From assembly GCF_963675165.1 (NCBI RefSeq), contig NC_087381.1, positions 5,643,378-5,707,377 of the forward strand: a stretch of 64,000 bases of DNA, read 5' to 3'. How positions within the stretch are numbered: the stretch's first letter is position 1; every line of letters begins with the position of its first letter. Under the pieces are notes generated by a model. That model saw only the letters and a list, made by a program, of their open reading frames with translations, did not search any database and was not told the origin of the DNA. The position numbers and the translations under genes were made by a program. This DNA is from Halichondria panicea (lineage: Eukaryota; Porifera; Demospongiae; Suberitida; Halichondriidae). Positions 46,620 through 58,600 of this stretch are shown one piece after another.

Positions 46620-46725
46620 AGAGCTATCGTTAGTTTGACAAGTTTGAGAGTCTTGTGGTAACCGTTCGTGAACGTGATACTTGTCTCAAATATATGGCCG
46701 AACATCATCCTGTAAATAGTGCGTG
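46620..46725 (-). pseudogene. CTDSPL2: last exon of CTDSPL2-like gene, with stop
   Basis: The minus strand reads DDVRPYI, then a TGA where B1 has CGA (R), then DKYHVHERLPQDSQTCQTNDSS in the same frame. A CAG acceptor precedes it. None of the catalytic exons found at 20019-21210 are present here, so this is a remnant. The flanking unidentified exon (46300-46450) is also broken. Confidence 0.65.
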
Positions 46726-46739
46726 TGTGTGTGAAGTAA

Positions 46740-47270
46740 GTAAATGAACCCTACACAGTGGGACACACGAATAAGGGACACTGCATAATTATACCATTTT
46801 ATGCATGAAACACAGTTCTTCCAACTACAAACCGTCTGAGCACTAGCTCTTGATTTAGTTTTGTTGCACACATGCACTGGAATTTCAGTGCCTCAATTAA
46901 TTCTAGTCAGGTGATATTATAGGAGGTAATAAAGAACTGCACGTTGCTCAACGCATTTGGATAATCATTAACGCATGCATTACGCATGGTAAACACTTCA
47001 TATACGTAGACGCTGCTACGAAGCATAAGCAAGCCAAGCAGGGGCACAGAGTTATAGCACCACAGGCAAAACACATAATAGATTGAAGCACGTTCTTCAG
47101 AGAGAGAGATGCCTGCGCTTGACGCTTTGTACAATTAACAAATACGCGGGGGGCGTAAGGCCAGGAATTGATTAGGGTCTGGCACATTCCATTGTGAAAA
47201 TTAATGACCTCAAGACAAGAGTGCTCAGATCCTTTCTTAGGAGGGGGCTGATCCATGAGACTATAATTAT
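46740..47270. other. no gene recognised
   Basis: Spacer between the CTDSPL2 remnant and the MITE at 47275. Short minus-strand open frames here contain no motif I recognise and have no counterpart in unit B1. Confidence 0.4.
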
Positions 47271-47274
47271 AATA

Positions 47275-47483
47275 CCGTATAGCAGGTAATTTTCGTGGGG
47301 CAAAATATTCGTGGCTTTCGTGGTTCGAGGTCTGACCACGAACATTTTACCCACGAATAAAGCGACCTTGCCTACTAAATTACCTGCCGTGCAAGCAGCA
47401 ACCACGAAAATGTTACCCACGAAATGTCTCAATATTGCTGAACCGCAAATATTTTGTCCCCCCGAAAATGACCTGCTATACGG
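47275..47483. mobile_element. 209-bp mariner-like MITE
   Basis: Inverted ends CCGTATAGCAGGTAATTTTCG and CGAAAATGACCTGCTATACGG, flanked by TA on both sides (47273-47274, 47484-47485). The interior contains shorter inverted CCACGAA / TTCGTGG blocks, so the whole element folds. TA duplication and size fit a Tc1/mariner-type non-autonomous element. Confidence 0.75.
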
Positions 47484-47485
47484 TA

Positions 47486-47776
47486 CCTACTGCTAGGAGT
47501 GGGTGGGGCTCATTGCTGACTGACCGCTTTGCAGGTACTGGTTCCCTGATTTCCTGATCATTGTGGAATTGCCCCACTCTGTACTGCATGCACTCTATCT
47601 ATCATTGTGTCAGTTAGCTCTAGCTGTGTACATGTACTTTGGCAAAAACGGAAATCCATACGTTTTGCACTGCTATTCGGCAATTTCTTTCATGCATGGC
47701 CATCCTCTGCATTGCATGTGTAATTAGGTTGGTGCATTACACGCACTTTTACTTGATGCCTAACGGAGTTCGGTGA
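47486..47776. repeat. single arm of the intron-1 foldback
   Basis: Matches the right arm of 14476-15105, from CTACTGCTAGGAGTGGGT to the terminal GAGTTCGGTGA; the other arm is absent. It abuts the MITE at 47275-47483, whose insertion or an associated deletion may have removed the partner arm. Confidence 0.7.
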
Positions 47777-47881
47777 CCTACTTCACTATATATAGGTGAG
47801 CGTGTATACCAATGTCAACAATAAATTGTTCTATATATATCTCTGGCACAGACACAGTACACTGTCACTGTGAAGTCTCAC

Positions 47882-47939
47882 CCTCTCCTTGGACGATCCC
47901 CAGGAGAAGAGCGACACATAACAGGCTGTATAACTTCAT
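47882..47939 (-). pseudogene. lone exon 1 of the ADAM-receptor gene, unit B2
   Basis: A 58-base signal-peptide exon with ATG and GTGAGA donor intact. No prodomain exon follows before the CTDSPL2 remnant. Lies 1,044 bases head to head from TRIM-A3, so a transcript driven from the divergent promoter could still start here. Confidence 0.65.
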
Positions 47940-48983
47940 GTAGATGACTAGACTCTAGCTATCCAATCTTAGTACTACTAGTAGAGCTAGTACATTGTAG
48001 TAGAAATTATGAGTACGTGACACACCCTATAGTCAAATAATAATTATGTGCATGCTCAGTACTGTTCATCATTCTCAGTGAACTCTTGTCCATGTCACAT
48101 CAAAGTCAAAGTAAGCTGTATTATAGTGTATGCATGGATAGAAGAGTGTATGCCTCTACGCCCTAAGCAATCCATATAACACAATTAGGTAGACTTGTTA
48201 TACCATCTTCTAGCACGTAGATCTATGTAATTTATTTCAGGGTAAAAATTAGTTGTTCGCCTAACTGTCATAAAAGCGAAAACTCAGCCTGGGATCGAGG
48301 CTAGGTAAAAATAGCCTCGATTCAAGGCCGATTATAATTGGCCTTGAATTGAGGCTAGGTAAACGTGTATTGCGGCAATTAATTTTATAACTACAAATAT
48401 TACATACATAATGCGCCAAAGGACTGCTGGTCCTAATCCGCGAATCCTTTGTACCGTATTACTAGAATATTTTGCTGGTGAAAAACCTTTTGTGAATGAG
48501 CCAAATCAGCAGAAAAATTGACCCTTTGCTTGATTTAGCTATTGCCTTTTGGCAAGGATCGTGTGTATTTACAAGTATACATGTACTGTAATTTAGGTTT
48601 TGTGATAATTATTGTTGCGAATTGATCAACCCGCACATGTTCGATACCCGCAAAACATTCTAGTAATGCGGTAACAGTCTTTCCGCGCTTTATACCCTCA
48701 AAATATATACACCTGCTATACGGTCATTAAACTCTAATTATTACAATGAATGTACAATAACTTTCCAGCCCATTGAATGAATGCATGACTATCTGTAGAC
48801 ACTATAGGTCTGAGCATATCGGATTGAATGTATTCCGAGTAACACTGATGTGTATACCTGATTTTTATACAGGGAACTCCCCAAGGCAAATCACCCCACA
48901 TAATAATCAGTAACCAAACTGTAATAAACCATAAAACCAGAAACATTCCAAGAAAGTGTTATCTGCCCTCACTAACTCAATAT
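47940..48983. promoter_or_regulatory. head-to-head spacer: B2 exon-1 relic / TRIM-A3
   Basis: Contains a 44-base palindrome (48313-48356), a partial CCGTATAGC-family end near 48700-48720 and the conserved TRIM leader with its CAG acceptor-like site near 48870. No other gene. Confidence 0.4.
48313..48356. repeat. palindrome AGCCTCGATTCAAGGCC..
   Basis: AGCCTCGATTCAAGGCC pairs with GGCCTTGAATTGAGGCT around GATTATAATT, with one mismatch. A degenerate relative of the motif (GGCCTGGGGTCAAGG) is near 41100. Confidence 0.65.
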
Positions 48984-51191
48984 ATGGCCTCCAATACCAA
49001 CTCCTCTGCAACCTGTGGTATATGCTCAGAGCTGTACCAAGATCCACGCATGCTCAATTGCCTACACTCATTCTGCAAAAAATGCTTGAAAAAGAGACTC
49101 GACAAAGGACCTTCCAAATCGAGCCTAGCCTGCCCCACGTGCAATGAATCCTCCTCTCTGTCTAGTCGTGGTATAGAGTCATTATCAAAAGATCATAGGA
49201 AGACTTACGAAGCAGAGGTGGCTGAATTTGAAGGCTTGATCAAAGGTGAAAAATCTGTTTCTTGCGATCATTGTGTGAAGAGGCAAGCTGCCTTCTTTTG
49301 CTGTAGCTGCTGCGAGTTTCTCTGTGAAAAATGTGCCGACCATCATCGCTCATGGAGGAAAACTCAAAACCACGAGTTGGTTAGCACTAAAGAAGGTGGA
49401 AAGGAAAATATATTCAAGAGCGTAGCTCATAAGCCTCTCACCTGCTCAGTGCACTCAAAGGAATCTCTCGACTATTACTGCAACACATGCAACGACCTGC
49501 TCTGCATTCGCTGTGTAGTTGGAAAGCACAAAGAACATGCTTACGAAGAAATGGATTCTGTTCGAGAGAAGGAGAAATCCGAGCTTATTTCTTACCTTGG
49601 GAAAACTGAGGCTGCAAAGGACAAGTTGAAGAATTCCATTTCACGAGTAGAAAAAGTTATGCAAGGTGTTCAAGCAAATCACAAGGAAGTCGATCAGAAA
49701 ATCAATGACATTTTCAACCACCTTCAGCGTAAACTAAAAGCTCGAAAAGATGCACTCTTGGCCAAAAGCGCTGATGTGGCACTCGGCAAAGAGACAGCGC
49801 TTACTCTCCAGAGTGAAGAGCTCAAGAAAATGGAAGATTCTTTTTCTGAAATTTGTTCAAAGTTAGAGTCAGTCACGCAAGAGTACACAGCCGTAGAAAT
49901 GCTATCTGCCAAACAACCTATAACAATTCGAGCTCAACAACTTCTCGGCAAGTTTGATAAAATATGCTCTCTTGATCCTTGCAAGCTAGATATAATGCCA
50001 GTATCTCTCCTTAGCACTCAACTTGAAAATGAAATTGATACTTTTGGAGCCGTGTGTGGTGGTTGCATACCAGGACAAAGTACAATTGATCTAGTGAAGC
50101 CAACTGCTGTTGTAGGGAAGGAGAGAAAGTTACTTCTCACTGCAAGAGATGATAATGGAAAACCTTATACTCGTGGGCGTGAGCCAGTGAAAGTTTCTCT
50201 AGCCCTGATGGGTTCAAATGAAGCAGGGATCTCCGGTGTTGTAGTTGACAAGAAGGATGGTACTTATGGTATTAGCTTCACACCAAATGCAGCTGGTGAA
50301 CACAAGCTATCCATCACCATTAGCAACGAGCAAATTGAGGAGAGTCCGTTTGCACTCTATGTTCGACAGCCGAGAAATTACACATCGTTGTATGCGTGTT
50401 CTCGTACATTTTCAGTTTCTCATTACCCGGGTGGTGTTGCCGTTGACGATGACAACAATGTGTACATTGCTGTAAATGGACATCACTGCATCTCTGTGTT
50501 TGATCAAAATGGTTCCAACATTCGAACCATAGGCAGATTCGGATCTGCGGACGGTCAGTTCAGTGGCCCATTTGGAATTGCCTTAAAAGGAGACATCATA
50601 TATGTAGCTGACACATCTAACGATCGAATACAAAAGCTTACTTTGGACGGCAAGTTCATTTCCAAGTTCGGTTCAAGTGGTTCTGGGAATGGACAGTTGA
50701 GCACTCCTCGGGGAATTACTATTGACAAGAATGGAAGAGTGTTTGTATCAGAGTTCAGTAATCGGCGGGTTTCCGTGTTCCAATCTGATGGTGAATTCTC
50801 TCACCACATTCAAGGCAATTACGCTGCTGATGATAGTGCTTTCTGTAACCCATGGGGATTAGCATTTGATGATGACGGGAATCTACATGTTGTTAATTAT
50901 GGCTCCAACTTGATCAAAATGTTCACTCCAGAAGGCAATTTTGTCTCCCAGTACAGCGGTGTTATCCAACATCCATCAGCGATCGCTATTGACGATGAAG
51001 GCTTTACATTTATTGGTCAATACTACAACAGAAACACTAAATATAACCACAGTCAATTGATTATTCTCAATGCCCAGCACCAGCAAGTTCATATTATACA
51101 GAAATTTAAGTACGTCCCCGGACTTTGTATCGACAAGGATGGCAATGTTTTTGTGTGCGATTACAACAACAGACGTGTTATGAAGTACTAA
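48984..51191 (+). CDS. TRIM-NHL E3 ubiquitin ligase, copy A3 (intact)
   Basis: Open for 735 codons in one exon with all RING and B-box ligands present. Differences from A2: KKRLDKG for EKRLDEG after the RING cysteines; one residue fewer after B-box 1 (LVSTKEGG, losing a Cys); LGKFDKICSL in the coiled-coil exit. The NHL part is the most divergent: IGRFGSADGQFSGPFG, VADTSNDRIQKL, SEFSNRRVSV, NYAADDSAFCNPWG, VVNYGSNLIKMF. The fifth repeat has the longer A-type loop (YYNRNTKYNHSQ). Predicted cytoplasmic E3 ligase; substrate unknown. Confidence 0.92.
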   Translation: MASNTNSSATCGICSELYQDPRMLNCLHSFCKKCLKKRLDKGPSKSSLACPTCNESSSLSSRGIESLSKDHRKTYEAEVAEFEGLIKGEKSVSCDHCVKRQAAFFCCSCCEFLCEKCADHHRSWRKTQNHELVSTKEGGKENIFKSVAHKPLTCSVHSKESLDYYCNTCNDLLCIRCVVGKHKEHAYEEMDSVREKEKSELISYLGKTEAAKDKLKNSISRVEKVMQGVQANHKEVDQKINDIFNHLQRKLKARKDALLAKSADVALGKETALTLQSEELKKMEDSFSEICSKLESVTQEYTAVEMLSAKQPITIRAQQLLGKFDKICSLDPCKLDIMPVSLLSTQLENEIDTFGAVCGGCIPGQSTIDLVKPTAVVGKERKLLLTARDDNGKPYTRGREPVKVSLALMGSNEAGISGVVVDKKDGTYGISFTPNAAGEHKLSITISNEQIEESPFALYVRQPRNYTSLYACSRTFSVSHYPGGVAVDDDNNVYIAVNGHHCISVFDQNGSNIRTIGRFGSADGQFSGPFGIALKGDIIYVADTSNDRIQKLTLDGKFISKFGSSGSGNGQLSTPRGITIDKNGRVFVSEFSNRRVSVFQSDGEFSHHIQGNYAADDSAFCNPWGLAFDDDGNLHVVNYGSNLIKMFTPEGNFVSQYSGVIQHPSAIAIDDEGFTFIGQYYNRNTKYNHSQLIILNAQHQQVHIIQKFKYVPGLCIDKDGNVFVCDYNNRRVMKY

Positions 51192-52697
51192 CAATATTTA
51201 ATAATTATAGCCTATTCTAGAATACTGTTATTATTGTGCGTATATATAATTATACGTATAATTATAATTTCATGCACATTATTATTATACGTAATTTTGC
51301 ATGCATTGTTTAATTATCCCCATAATTAAAGTGCATAATTATTGTCTGCAAAATTAGTTTCAGTATATTAGTTTTCCTACATTCTGAGGATCGAGCTTCA
51401 ATGGATTTGCAACAGAGCAACACAATGAATTCTCTCTCCATAATTATATTGACAGCATGCAGTTAACGGTTAAGGTCATTACAATAAAACGTAATTATAT
51501 ATATCGCATCTGTTTTGCATTAAGCTGTGGAGACACAGCTTAATGCACGGAGTGAATGTTCTATGAGCATCTTGTTCAGTTATAGATTCAACAAACAAAA
51601 AGTATTTTACTATATAATTGTAGTGGCAATTGTTCATAAGGCATAGGCATAGGGCAGAGCAGTTATAACGCGAAAATTATAAACTGAGCGTTATTATATA
51701 ATGGGTACAACAACACCTTGGAGAGAGTATTAGATTAGTTGTGTTGGTATAGGAATGAATTGGTGCATGGGTCTTATATATATACGTATATAGACAGCTG
51801 CCCTTCACGACAAGAATTAACACTATAATTATAGTAATAATGTCTGCATAATTATAAGCACTATAAAACGATCTGAACAAAACAAGTGACTTCATAATCT
51901 AGTTTTCTATACTGTAGCTCTATGCATTCAGACAGTATAATAGCTATAATTATATGCACCATATAAAAACTTGCCACTCATAACAACAGCCTATATATAC
52001 GTGCTTCTATATAATATATATAGTCATACCGCTATTTAGACTAAGTATATTATAGTGGCACTAGACAATAAAACAGTTAGTATATCTATGCTACAACCTG
52101 TGCGTCAAGGCTTTCCTGTGAGTGTGAAAGTTTTTTTACCAAATTATAGGTTATACTTTTTGCCACTTTTCCTCATTTTCAAGTAATCCAGCAATATACG
52201 ACTTTGGTGAGCCCGTTTCCAATGCAGTCTCGTCGACTTTAATGGATTCATTTTGCATGGTACTACGATCGTGTTTGCTGAATTTAGAGTCTCTTGGCTT
52301 GAGATGAACAATAGTCGTTGGACTCTTGCTCTGCATATAATAATAATTATAGATATTGTCACGACTCTGAGACCAATACATATATATATAAACAGACAGT
52401 CTAACTTGAATTACAATGGAAGGGGCACATACTAGTGTAAACCCTCGGCGTTAATTTGGGGTTTAGTGTAGTCTACAGCCTCACGTCAAAGCCACGTGTA
52501 CATCTAGGCCAATGTGCAGGTTCAAGCTTCTTAGCTTCTTAGCTTTTGCTCCCTTATATTCGACAATGAAGCTTTAAAATCAAAACTACTACCTTAATTG
52601 TTGTTTTGAGGTAATTATATATAGGTACATGTCGTAGTACATTGTAGGGGCCTTCACACATGCATGCATGCACTGTCTATAATTATAATTGAAGATA
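51192..52697. other. intergenic, between convergent 3' ends (A3)
   Basis: Third version of the 2562-3988 spacer, more divergent than the A2 one, with many indels around TATAATTATA motifs (for example 51491-51508 and 51611-51625). No gene supported. Confidence 0.5.
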
Positions 52698-55600
52698 CTA
52701 CAATCTGCATACCAGATTGTTTTTTCCTGAGGTAGAAGTAGATGCACCACTGTCAGTCTTGCTTCGGCACCGCTTTAGAAAATTTGTAACCTAAAAATTT
52801 AGAAGATACATAAAAATTAATGCTAAAATAACGATATACAACACACCTTTTCACTCCGGAGCACATGGAAGAAAAATACGAACAGGCCTTGCAGTGAGTT
52901 AAAGATAGTGAACAACCATGCAAACACAATAGTGTTGCTGTTGACTGAGAGTAGACCAAACACCCAAGTCAGCCCGAGTAGTGGAAGAAGAATTATAGTG
53001 GCCTTGAAGAGTTGTCTGCATAATTTACGCACACATGCATTGGGATCAACACACGTTGCATTTACTGAATAGTATAGTGAGCACTCACGAGAATAACTGT
53101 AAAGATTCCTTTTTTCCTCTTTGTTGCATGGTTAATTTTTTTTGTTTATAGACACTGCACAAAGCAGCCAAGAGAAAGAATACGTTTACCTGTACAGGTA
53201 ATCGTCATAAAGAAAATGTTAGTCAAGGTAACTGATGGACCGGACCCTATAACAACTGCAAAATGTCCTAATTCAATCCAAATGGTTGCAAGCTAAAGAG
53301 ATCTCACCAGAACAACTAGTAGCATCGGTGCAACAAATGCCCATACGGCTCCTTTATCACCGGCACCAACAGCAATCCAACAACTGCATTGTACATAAGG
53401 GACAATAAAATAATGTTGTCAGTTGTATTTAATATAATTATACACATTCTAATAAGAATTTGGAGAGGTGAATCGAAAACTTACTACTCTTCTGTGCCAT
53501 ACTGGTCATGAATAAGTCCAGCAGATATAGCCACCGGTATCACTGGAACACCTGCAAAACAAATCCAATGCATTCGACATAATGCTCACTGAACATGCAG
53601 TAGAATGGGCAGTGGAATGTATGGGTCTAAGGGGCACTCTGCTTCCCTTGATCTCAGAGGTCAAAAGGCAACAAGCACTTTAATGTCTCGGTATTAATAG
53701 TGGTCAAGGGCCCATAATTATACCTAGTATATACATCGCATAATTATACAAAATAGAATTTACCCCATCCAATAATAAAGAATATCCACCATTTCTTGGA
53801 TATTTGGCTGAAGACAACCACCAACATGAGATAGAGCATGATTCCTTCACAGAGCATCCAAAAGAACACAGCAGTGAACAAGTAGTGAAGGAGAGCAGCC
53901 ACAAACGCACACGCTATCTGAAAGTGATGGCAAATTAATGGAGATCATACTATAATTATGTGGCGCACCTATGAATGTAATTATAACCGTAAGTAAAATA
54001 ATTATTACGATAGATCATAGTTAATATTGTAAAAACAAAAGTATCTGCATACGCGTTGAGTAAAATGCAAAGTCGCGGATCATACTTTAATTAGTCGTTT
54101 TTCGAGCGACAAAATATTGATTTTATCAAGTAAGCAGTAAATATGACACTGTAATGTCATAACGTGAAATTTTTGAGACGCTTAAATTTCGTGGAATGGC
54201 CTCTAAAAGCATTTCGTCCAATAAATTTCGTGGATTGACTGCTTACCAGAAGCCACACCTTTAATCTTTGCACTTTATAGCAGATAATCGTGGAATTAAT
54301 TTCATGTGTAGGATTGCTAATCCATGAAAACAGCGAAAATTAAACCCCTCGAAAATTGTGTGCTTATATAATTATATACGGTACGTATTTGCGATCTTCT
54401 TCTGTGATACCATAATGACATACAATACAGTCATAATTATAATGGTCACTGATTCGAGAACAAAACTTCAACTTTGGCATGCCATTGTCTGTGAAAGGTG
54501 AAAGGCATAAACCGCACCAGCTATATATACGATACTATAAACACTATAAGTACACGACTCAAGTGACACCTTATTGACCACAGCAGTCTGTATTCCTGAC
54601 AAGAACGCCACGTAACCAAGGAGCAAAGAAATAGACAGGTTGAGATGGATGAAGTTATGAACTCTGGTCAGCAGTTCTTTTCTAAACAGCAACAGCATAA
54701 AAAGTTGTACGTGTATACAAAGCTATTTATAGTTTTTCGATGATTACCTCAATGCCAGGAAATAGATGATAGTTAACAGAAGAAAAAAGATGGAGATGGA
54801 ACAACCGACATAAGTCAACAACGATAGAGCAAACCTGATCTCTGGAGTTGTGTCCTACAAAAGGACCAAACGTATTATAATTATTAATCCAAGTAACGTA
54901 CTGCACGAGGCTCACATTCAGTGCTCCAGTGACATCCATTAGAACAGCAAATGCTGTGAAATGACTGCTCTCACAGACAATATTATATACTCTCATTTGC
55001 TTGTCTTCATCCACACTGACTGTAGTCACACCTTCCATGGACCACCTGCTGTTGGCCGCATCACTAACAATAAAGTAATTGTGACATTTTGATTGAACAA
55101 CGATTAGGCAAAATGATAGCTCACCTAGAAACACTCCAAAATACACATGTGGCATTTTCTGCAACTTCACTTTCAGAAAACTGCACGTAATATATATGGA
55201 TTAGTGACGCTCGTAAGTTCAACTGTTATAATTATTTATTGCCTTTTGGGTAGTGAAATTGAAGGTTGCCTTTGTCTGAAAGTTATTTAACTTCACATCG
55301 GAGAAGACTTGACTAGAAATAACCTGTGAGACCGGTCTGGTCGTGTTCCTGTGTATAAGCATATACAATGAGACTGAGCAGAACATGACTAAGAGTACTG
55401 TACATTTCAAGATTGGTTTTTGGAAGAAAACCCTCCAAGTTGGAGAATAGAATGTTGACTGCTGAAACATTCCCTTCTGAAAATTGAAACCGATAAGGAT
55501 AATTTTGTTTACCACTGAAGTGTATTATATGAAATACCTCGGGCGCCTCTCTCCGCAAAGAGAGCAGCTGGTATCACAGTTTGAGCTGAGCCTGTTTCTT

Positions 55601-58600
55601 CACTGACTTTAATAACTTCAGGAAATGTAATGTCTTCCAAATTAGTGGGGTCAACTTTCATTGCAGATAGCACTGCATGGACGGTAAAATACAATAATTA
55701 TAAATACTAGAGCACTAAACTTACTTTTAAAGTACATGTATAGATCACATGCAAGTCAAAATCAGTTTCTACAAAATTGTCTGTTCCAAGCACATCACCC
55801 TATATCCCGGGCAAGGCTGGATAACGGCATTTTTACAACCGACTTTTGTCTTTTTAAACCTTCATAATTATGAACACGATGTCATGAGCTCCAAAGGCAC
55901 TACTGTGGCATCCAGCAAACAATTCAGGTGCATGAGCAGACTCGAATAAAAACATCACAGACAAGTACGCAGACAAACTACTATAACTTGGGTACCGCGG
56001 CGCGCCATGCATAGAACAAAATAATAATTATTAGCTATAATACGTCTGTTGAAGTACGCATACCGATATTCTGTCTCACAAGTGTGATTTCAGTCATGTC
56101 ACCTGTATCCACAGCTTCACTCCTTAGTGCCAATGACACATACTGACCATATAACTCTGCATTCAGCAACAATTGCTGACTCTCAGCAGAATAACCATGA
56201 AGATATTTGATTGTCTATATACAACGTAATTCAATACCTTTGCCATTATTATACCTCTTGCAATCTTTCCCATCCTTCTGTATTCCTCTCATCAAGAACA
56301 TTGCTGAGAATGTTCAGAACTCCCTATATACAAATAAAAGCAATAAAGCAAAAGGGAAATATTTTACTGATAATTATAGTCTTACTTCACTAAAATTGAG
56401 AGAGGACATGGGACCAGCAGACTCTATGTTCTGAATTAGGTAATTCACACTTGACTTGACAATCAAATTAGTAGTGCTGAGGTCTTGAGGGAATATGGTG
56501 GAGTCTCCTGTTGCATTGACATTAGTAGCCTCCGCAAGAGAAACAAGAAGGTTATCAACTTCATTCTGAGAGGCATTTCTAAGAAATAGTTCATTTGCCT
56601 GAATGGGGAAAACTATAGCTGGTGAAAGACTGTCATGAACGGTAATAATATTAATATTAATATCAGTATGTCCTATAGATGACAGTGCATGTATTTGTGT
56701 GAAGAAATACGTATTAAAGCAAAAGTCTTACCGTGTTATTAAGTAAACTGATTTCTTCCCTAGCACAGTTATCAATATTCACTGCTTCCCACATTCCTTT
56801 AAGTGTACAGAAACGAGTCGCAGTACCTGTATGACAATAATACATGCACATCACATGCATAAAATGACATAATTATATACCTGAAGTTGTTCCCGTTCCA
56901 TTTTGTGGGCATTGCCGGGAATAGGAAAAGCCAGCCACAGTGACAGGGAAGAAAAGCCACCAGACAGAATCCTGTTCAGCTTCACAAACCATCACACCTA
57001 TAATAATGCAAAAAAATTTTGATTAACAAATGAATATAACCACTCGCTTCGCTCAGCCCAAAGAGCTTACAAAAACCACAACTATAATATTCTGAATGCA
57101 ACATTACCTGGACATGAAGAACCAACAGCACCCAGGTCAATAGTAGTGTCATTTCTTGCAGCTACAAATATTGTCACAGGAGCTATTGTTGAAAGTTGCA
57201 GATTGCCATTGTCTGTTGCTATGACCATGAACGAGTGTGAGGATGCATTCTCAAAGTCCAGCCTCTCCTGTGTAAATATTGCACCCGAACTGTCAACTCT
57301 AAACACATCAGATTCAGCCAGAGCGTAAGCAATCAACGAGTCATTGTCTCTGTCTATAGCACCGACACATAGCACAGTAATGTTGAGTGGAGTATTCTCG
57401 GGTATAGTCGTGGAATAAGCAGCCATGGAAAACATTGGAGCATTGTCATTTTCATTAAGCACGTTCACCGTAATGCTTGCAAAAGCTGGAGGGGTGACAT
57501 TATCGGTAGCTCTAACTGTCAGTGTGTAAGTCTGAGTGTCCTCAAAGTCTAAATATGATGTGACTAATAGTTGACCAGTGTCAGGCTCAAGTGAAAACTT
57601 ATTTTGCTCATTTCCACTAGTAATGTCATATGTGAGGTTTTCGGTATCCACATCAGTGGCCATCACGATAATCAACAAATGTCCAAATAAAACGGATTCA
57701 GATATCTCAACATAATATTCAGAGACTTGAAAGGAAGGACTGATGCAATCAAAGTTCATACTCGTAGTCAGTAGACAAGAAGTGCCATTACAACACGGGT
57801 TGTCGGTACAGATACCGTCACTATTCACTAGGGGACCACAATCACATTGTTCCCCCTCCGCCTCATCCAGGAGATTGTTACCACACAGACTGTCTGCTAA
57901 TAAGCAACCGTCACCTGTGTACATGCATGGGACTAAATTACGGACCCTATATAAAAGACCGCTAGAAAAATACCCTCCAAATAAGCAAATCTAATGCTTC
58001 CATGGCCACTGCCCTCCCCACTCACTTAAGCTCTGCCCACGATCACGAATAGCTCCCAACATCTCGGCTCGGCTGCGTGGAGAGAACTGATCGTTGTTGG
58101 GCTGACTACCATCTAAGGGGAATGCGTCCATTAGATACACACCGCCAGCCTCAGGGGGGTCCATAGGGGGGTCATGCTGTGTGAGGGTGGAGGTAAATAT
58201 TGGGTGGGGGTCATGCTGTGCATGCAAGTATGTATGTGCATTGGATGAGGATGGGTCCATCTCTAGAATTTTGACGGCTCATGCAGCAAAAATTACACGG
58301 TACAAAGCACATGCCTGATGGTAGTACACGCACATGCACATGTACAGTATAGATGTATGTTATACACTGTACATAATTATATAACGCACTGTTGAGCCGA
58401 AGTTGTGTCCTGCCTCGTGTGCGAAGGTGAACGCGGCTATGGCAGAAGGGATGCGAGTGTTGTAGTTTAAGATGCTCACAATCCCCGTATTGAGGGTCCG
58501 GTTCACACCTCCAGAGAAAGTCTGGTTCGCATCTCCAGGGAAGGTCTGAATGTTCTCACAGATGCCACCTGAAGAATAAAAAAAATTATGTATGCACGTG

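Noticed and set aside
48956..49147. Short frame overlapping the TRIM-A3 start
   Set aside because: Out-of-frame shadow of the RING region beginning at GTG.
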